Origin: Crossiella cryophila
Lineage (GTDB): Bacteria > Actinomycetota > Actinomycetes > Mycobacteriales > Pseudonocardiaceae
Reading direction: 5' to 3'
Assembly: GCF_014204915.1 (NCBI RefSeq)
Contig: NZ_JACHMH010000001.1
Coordinates: 8,457,501 to 8,521,500, forward strand
Length of the DNA: 64,000 nucleotides
The position numbers and the translations under genes were made by a program. The notes below the pieces were generated by a model, which worked only from the letters and a program-made list of their open reading frames with translations, was not told the origin of the DNA and did not search any database. This document shows positions 62,366-64,000 of this stretch, piece by piece (the stretch's first letter is position 1; every line of letters starts with the position of its first letter).

Positions 62366-63319
62366 GTGGTGAGACGGAAAACTCCCGCCCCGTTGCCGCA
62401 GCGCTTCGGGCTAGACCCGGCCCGGATGCGGCTGCCGGAGACCGGGAGCTGGCCCACTGTGCGCGCGCACCTGGCCGACCGGTTGCCGCTGGTCACCCCG
62501 GCTGTGCTGGACGCGATGTTCACCGAGCGGCGGATCGCTGACCTGCGTGGTCCGCTCGAACTGGACGCGCCGTACGTGCCGGGCGCGGTGGTGTGGTTTC
62601 ACCGGGAGTTGCCGATCGAGGTGCCGGTGCCGTTCCCGATCGGGGTCGTCCACCGCGACGATCACCTCCTCGTGGTGGACAAACCGCATTTCCTGGCCAC
62701 GATTCCGCGTGGGAAACACATCCAGGAAACCGCGCTGGTGAAGTTGCGCCGTCAGTACGATCTGCCCGATTTGAGTGCCGCGCACCGATTGGACCGGGTC
62801 ACCGCGGGACTGATGATGTTCGTGATCAATCGGGCCGATCGCGGGGCCTATCAAACGTTGTTCCGGGACCGGCTGGTGCACAAGGAATACGAGGCGGTGG
62901 CGCCGGTGAATCCGGGGCTGGTGCTGCCGACCACGGTGCGCAGCCGGATCCTCAAGGAACGCGGCGTGATCACCGCGCAGGAGGTGGACGGGCCGCCGAA
63001 CGCCGAGACCGAGGTGGAACTCCTCGAACAGCGGGACGGGCTCGGGCGGTACCGGCTGCGGCCCAAGACCGGGCGCACCCACCAGCTCCGGCTGCACCTG
63101 ACCCGGCTGGGCATCCCGATCCTGGGCGACGACTTCTACCCCGTGCTCACCGAACGACCCCTGGACGACTTCACCCGGCCACTGCAGCTGCTGGCCAGGA
63201 CGCTGGGCTTCACCGACCCGATCACCGGACAGGAGCACCGGTTCAGCAGCAGGCTGACGCTGGCCGCGTGGACCGACTACCCGTCCTGGGCCAGCGATGC
63301 CAGCCGGCGGTCCAGGTAG
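62366..63319 (+). CDS. RluA-family pseudouridine synthase
   Basis: A 317-residue enzyme that isomerises uridine in rRNA or tRNA. It begins at one of two adjacent GTG codons (62366, 62369). The catalytic Asp is in HRLDRVTAG, with [14 protein letters not shown] and [26 protein letters not shown] as supporting motifs. The N-terminal 80 residues lack a clear S4 domain. This matches actinobacterial RluA-like proteins that are close to RluC/D in the core. Its 3' end overlaps the converging sigma-factor gene by 43 bp. Confidence 0.92.
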   Translation: MVRRKTPAPLPQRFGLDPARMRLPETGSWPTVRAHLADRLPLVTPAVLDAMFTERRIADLRGPLELDAPYVPGAVVWFHRELPIEVPVPFPIGVVHRDDHLLVVDKPHFLATIPRGKHIQETALVKLRRQYDLPDLSAAHRLDRVTAGLMMFVINRADRGAYQTLFRDRLVHKEYEAVAPVNPGLVLPTTVRSRILKERGVITAQEVDGPPNAETEVELLEQRDGLGRYRLRPKTGRTHQLRLHLTRLGIPILGDDFYPVLTERPLDDFTRPLQLLARTLGFTDPITGQEHRFSSRLTLAAWTDYPSWASDASRRSR

Positions 63320-64000
63320 CGGCGTTCCGCCTCGGCGGTGACCAGCTTGAGCGCCGCCCGGTACGCCTGCGCCGCCTCGGCGTCGCGGCCAAGGCGGCGG
63401 AGCAGGTCGGCGCGGGTGGCCGGGAGCAGGTGATAGCCGTCCAGCTGACCTGACTCCTCCAGTGCGCGCACCAGTTCCAGCCCGGCGGCCGGGCCCTCGG
63501 CCATCGCGATGGCCACCGCCTGGTTGAGCCGCACCACCGGGGAGGGCATCCGGCCGGCCAGTTCGCCGTAGAGACCGGCGATCTGCGGCCAGTCGGTGTC
63601 CTCGGCCAGTTTGGCGTTGGCGTGGCAGGCCGCGATGGCCGCCTGGAGCTGGTAGACGCCGGGACGGCCCTGGCGCAGCGCCGATTCCAGCAGCGCGGTG
63701 CCCTCGGCGATCTCGTCCTGGTCCCAGCGGTTCCGGTCCTGGTGTTCCAGGGTGACCAGGTCGCCGTGTTCGTCCAGGCGGGCCGCGCGGCGGGCGTCCT
63801 GCAACAGCAACAGGGCGAGCAGGCCGTGCGTCTCGGGCTCGTCCGGCATCAGTCCACAAAGGACTCTGGCCAGCCGGATGGCCTCACCGCTGAGGCCGCC
63901 GCGCAGCAGGTCCTCGCCAGCGGTGGCCGAGTAGCCCTCGTTGAACAGCAGGTAGAGCACGCCGAGCACGGCGGTCGTCCGCTCCGGCAGCAGGTGCGCC
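63277..64000 (-). CDS. ECF-type sigma factor with DUF6596/TPR tail, partial
   Basis: The C-terminal 240 residues of a protein that runs off the right edge; the sigma2 and sigma4 regions are outside. The visible part is typical of ECF42-like sigma factors: [19 protein letters not shown], then [42 protein letters not shown] (longer than motif core), [12 protein letters not shown] and [20 protein letters not shown]. These tails replace an anti-sigma factor, and the genes are often next to YCII-domain proteins; the partner would lie beyond this window. Confidence 0.88.
   Translation of the reverse strand, partial: AHLLPERTTAVLGVLYLLFNEGYSATAGEDLLRGGLSGEAIRLARVLCGLMPDEPETHGLLALLLLQDARRAARLDEHGDLVTLEHQDRNRWDQDEIAEGTALLESALRQGRPGVYQLQAAIAACHANAKLAEDTDWPQIAGLYGELAGRMPSPVVRLNQAVAIAMAEGPAAGLELVRALEESGQLDGYHLLPATRADLLRRLGRDAEAAQAYRAALKLVTAEAERRYLDRRLASLAQDG

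Overview
The window is 64 kb of very GC-rich DNA with strong G/C bias at third codon positions, GTG and ATG starts and GGAGG-type ribosome sites. A conservon operon, an ECF sigma factor with a DUF6596-type tail, DUF222-HNH, DUF3040, F420/PPOX-type and PAC2 proteins, and many secreted polysaccharide-active enzymes point to a filamentous actinomycete. A recurring TCCACWGTGGAC palindrome suggests the Pseudonocardiaceae, although that placement is an inference. No rRNA, tRNA, CRISPR array, transposase or integrase was seen. The right edge cuts an ECF sigma-factor gene.

Layout. At 0-5.4 kb there are two divergent secreted M28 aminopeptidases, a short-chain dehydrogenase-like protein with a zinc-ribbon insert, and two poorly known genes. 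At 6-14.7 kb a tryptophanase and a DMATS/IptA-type indole prenyltransferase lie downstream of a complete cvnABCD-type signalling operon. This block is bracketed by two direct copies of a 67-bp repeat that sit in gene-free DNA. From 15.7 to 23 kb, with outliers at 34.7 and 52.6 kb, there is a set of secreted glucan-active proteins: CBM-GH16-like, GH64, a beta-helix/discoidin protein, a PL7-like protein, and ricin-B plus GH55, together with an alpha-lytic-type protease. Most are preceded by clear inverted repeats, several of LacI type, so they look like a fungal or algal wall-degrading regulon. At 25.7-31.8 kb there is an alpha-glucoside uptake and cleavage operon (LacI regulator, lipoprotein, two permeases, GH13), similar in order to agl loci.

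The middle part holds endonuclease V next to an EVE-DUF3883 protein that may be a modification-dependent nuclease. It also has a two-TetR operon divergent from a P450/ferredoxin pair, a PI-PLC-like secreted enzyme, PAC2, DUF222-HNH and HxlR. Next come a FabF paired translationally with an Fe-S reductase-like protein and facing a WYL regulator, then a minisatellite, a HAD phosphatase and an ABC exporter. The right part has a PPOX protein, a second SDR preceded by a 43-bp dyad, a three-gene Tat-linked molybdenum aldehyde oxidoreductase of PaoABC type, a two-component system, a RluA-family pseudouridine synthase and the partial sigma factor.

Regulatory DNA is unusually legible here. Long dyads lie upstream of many genes, and GC-rich hairpins close several convergent gene pairs. 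The features mark which of these are seen directly and which functions are inferred.
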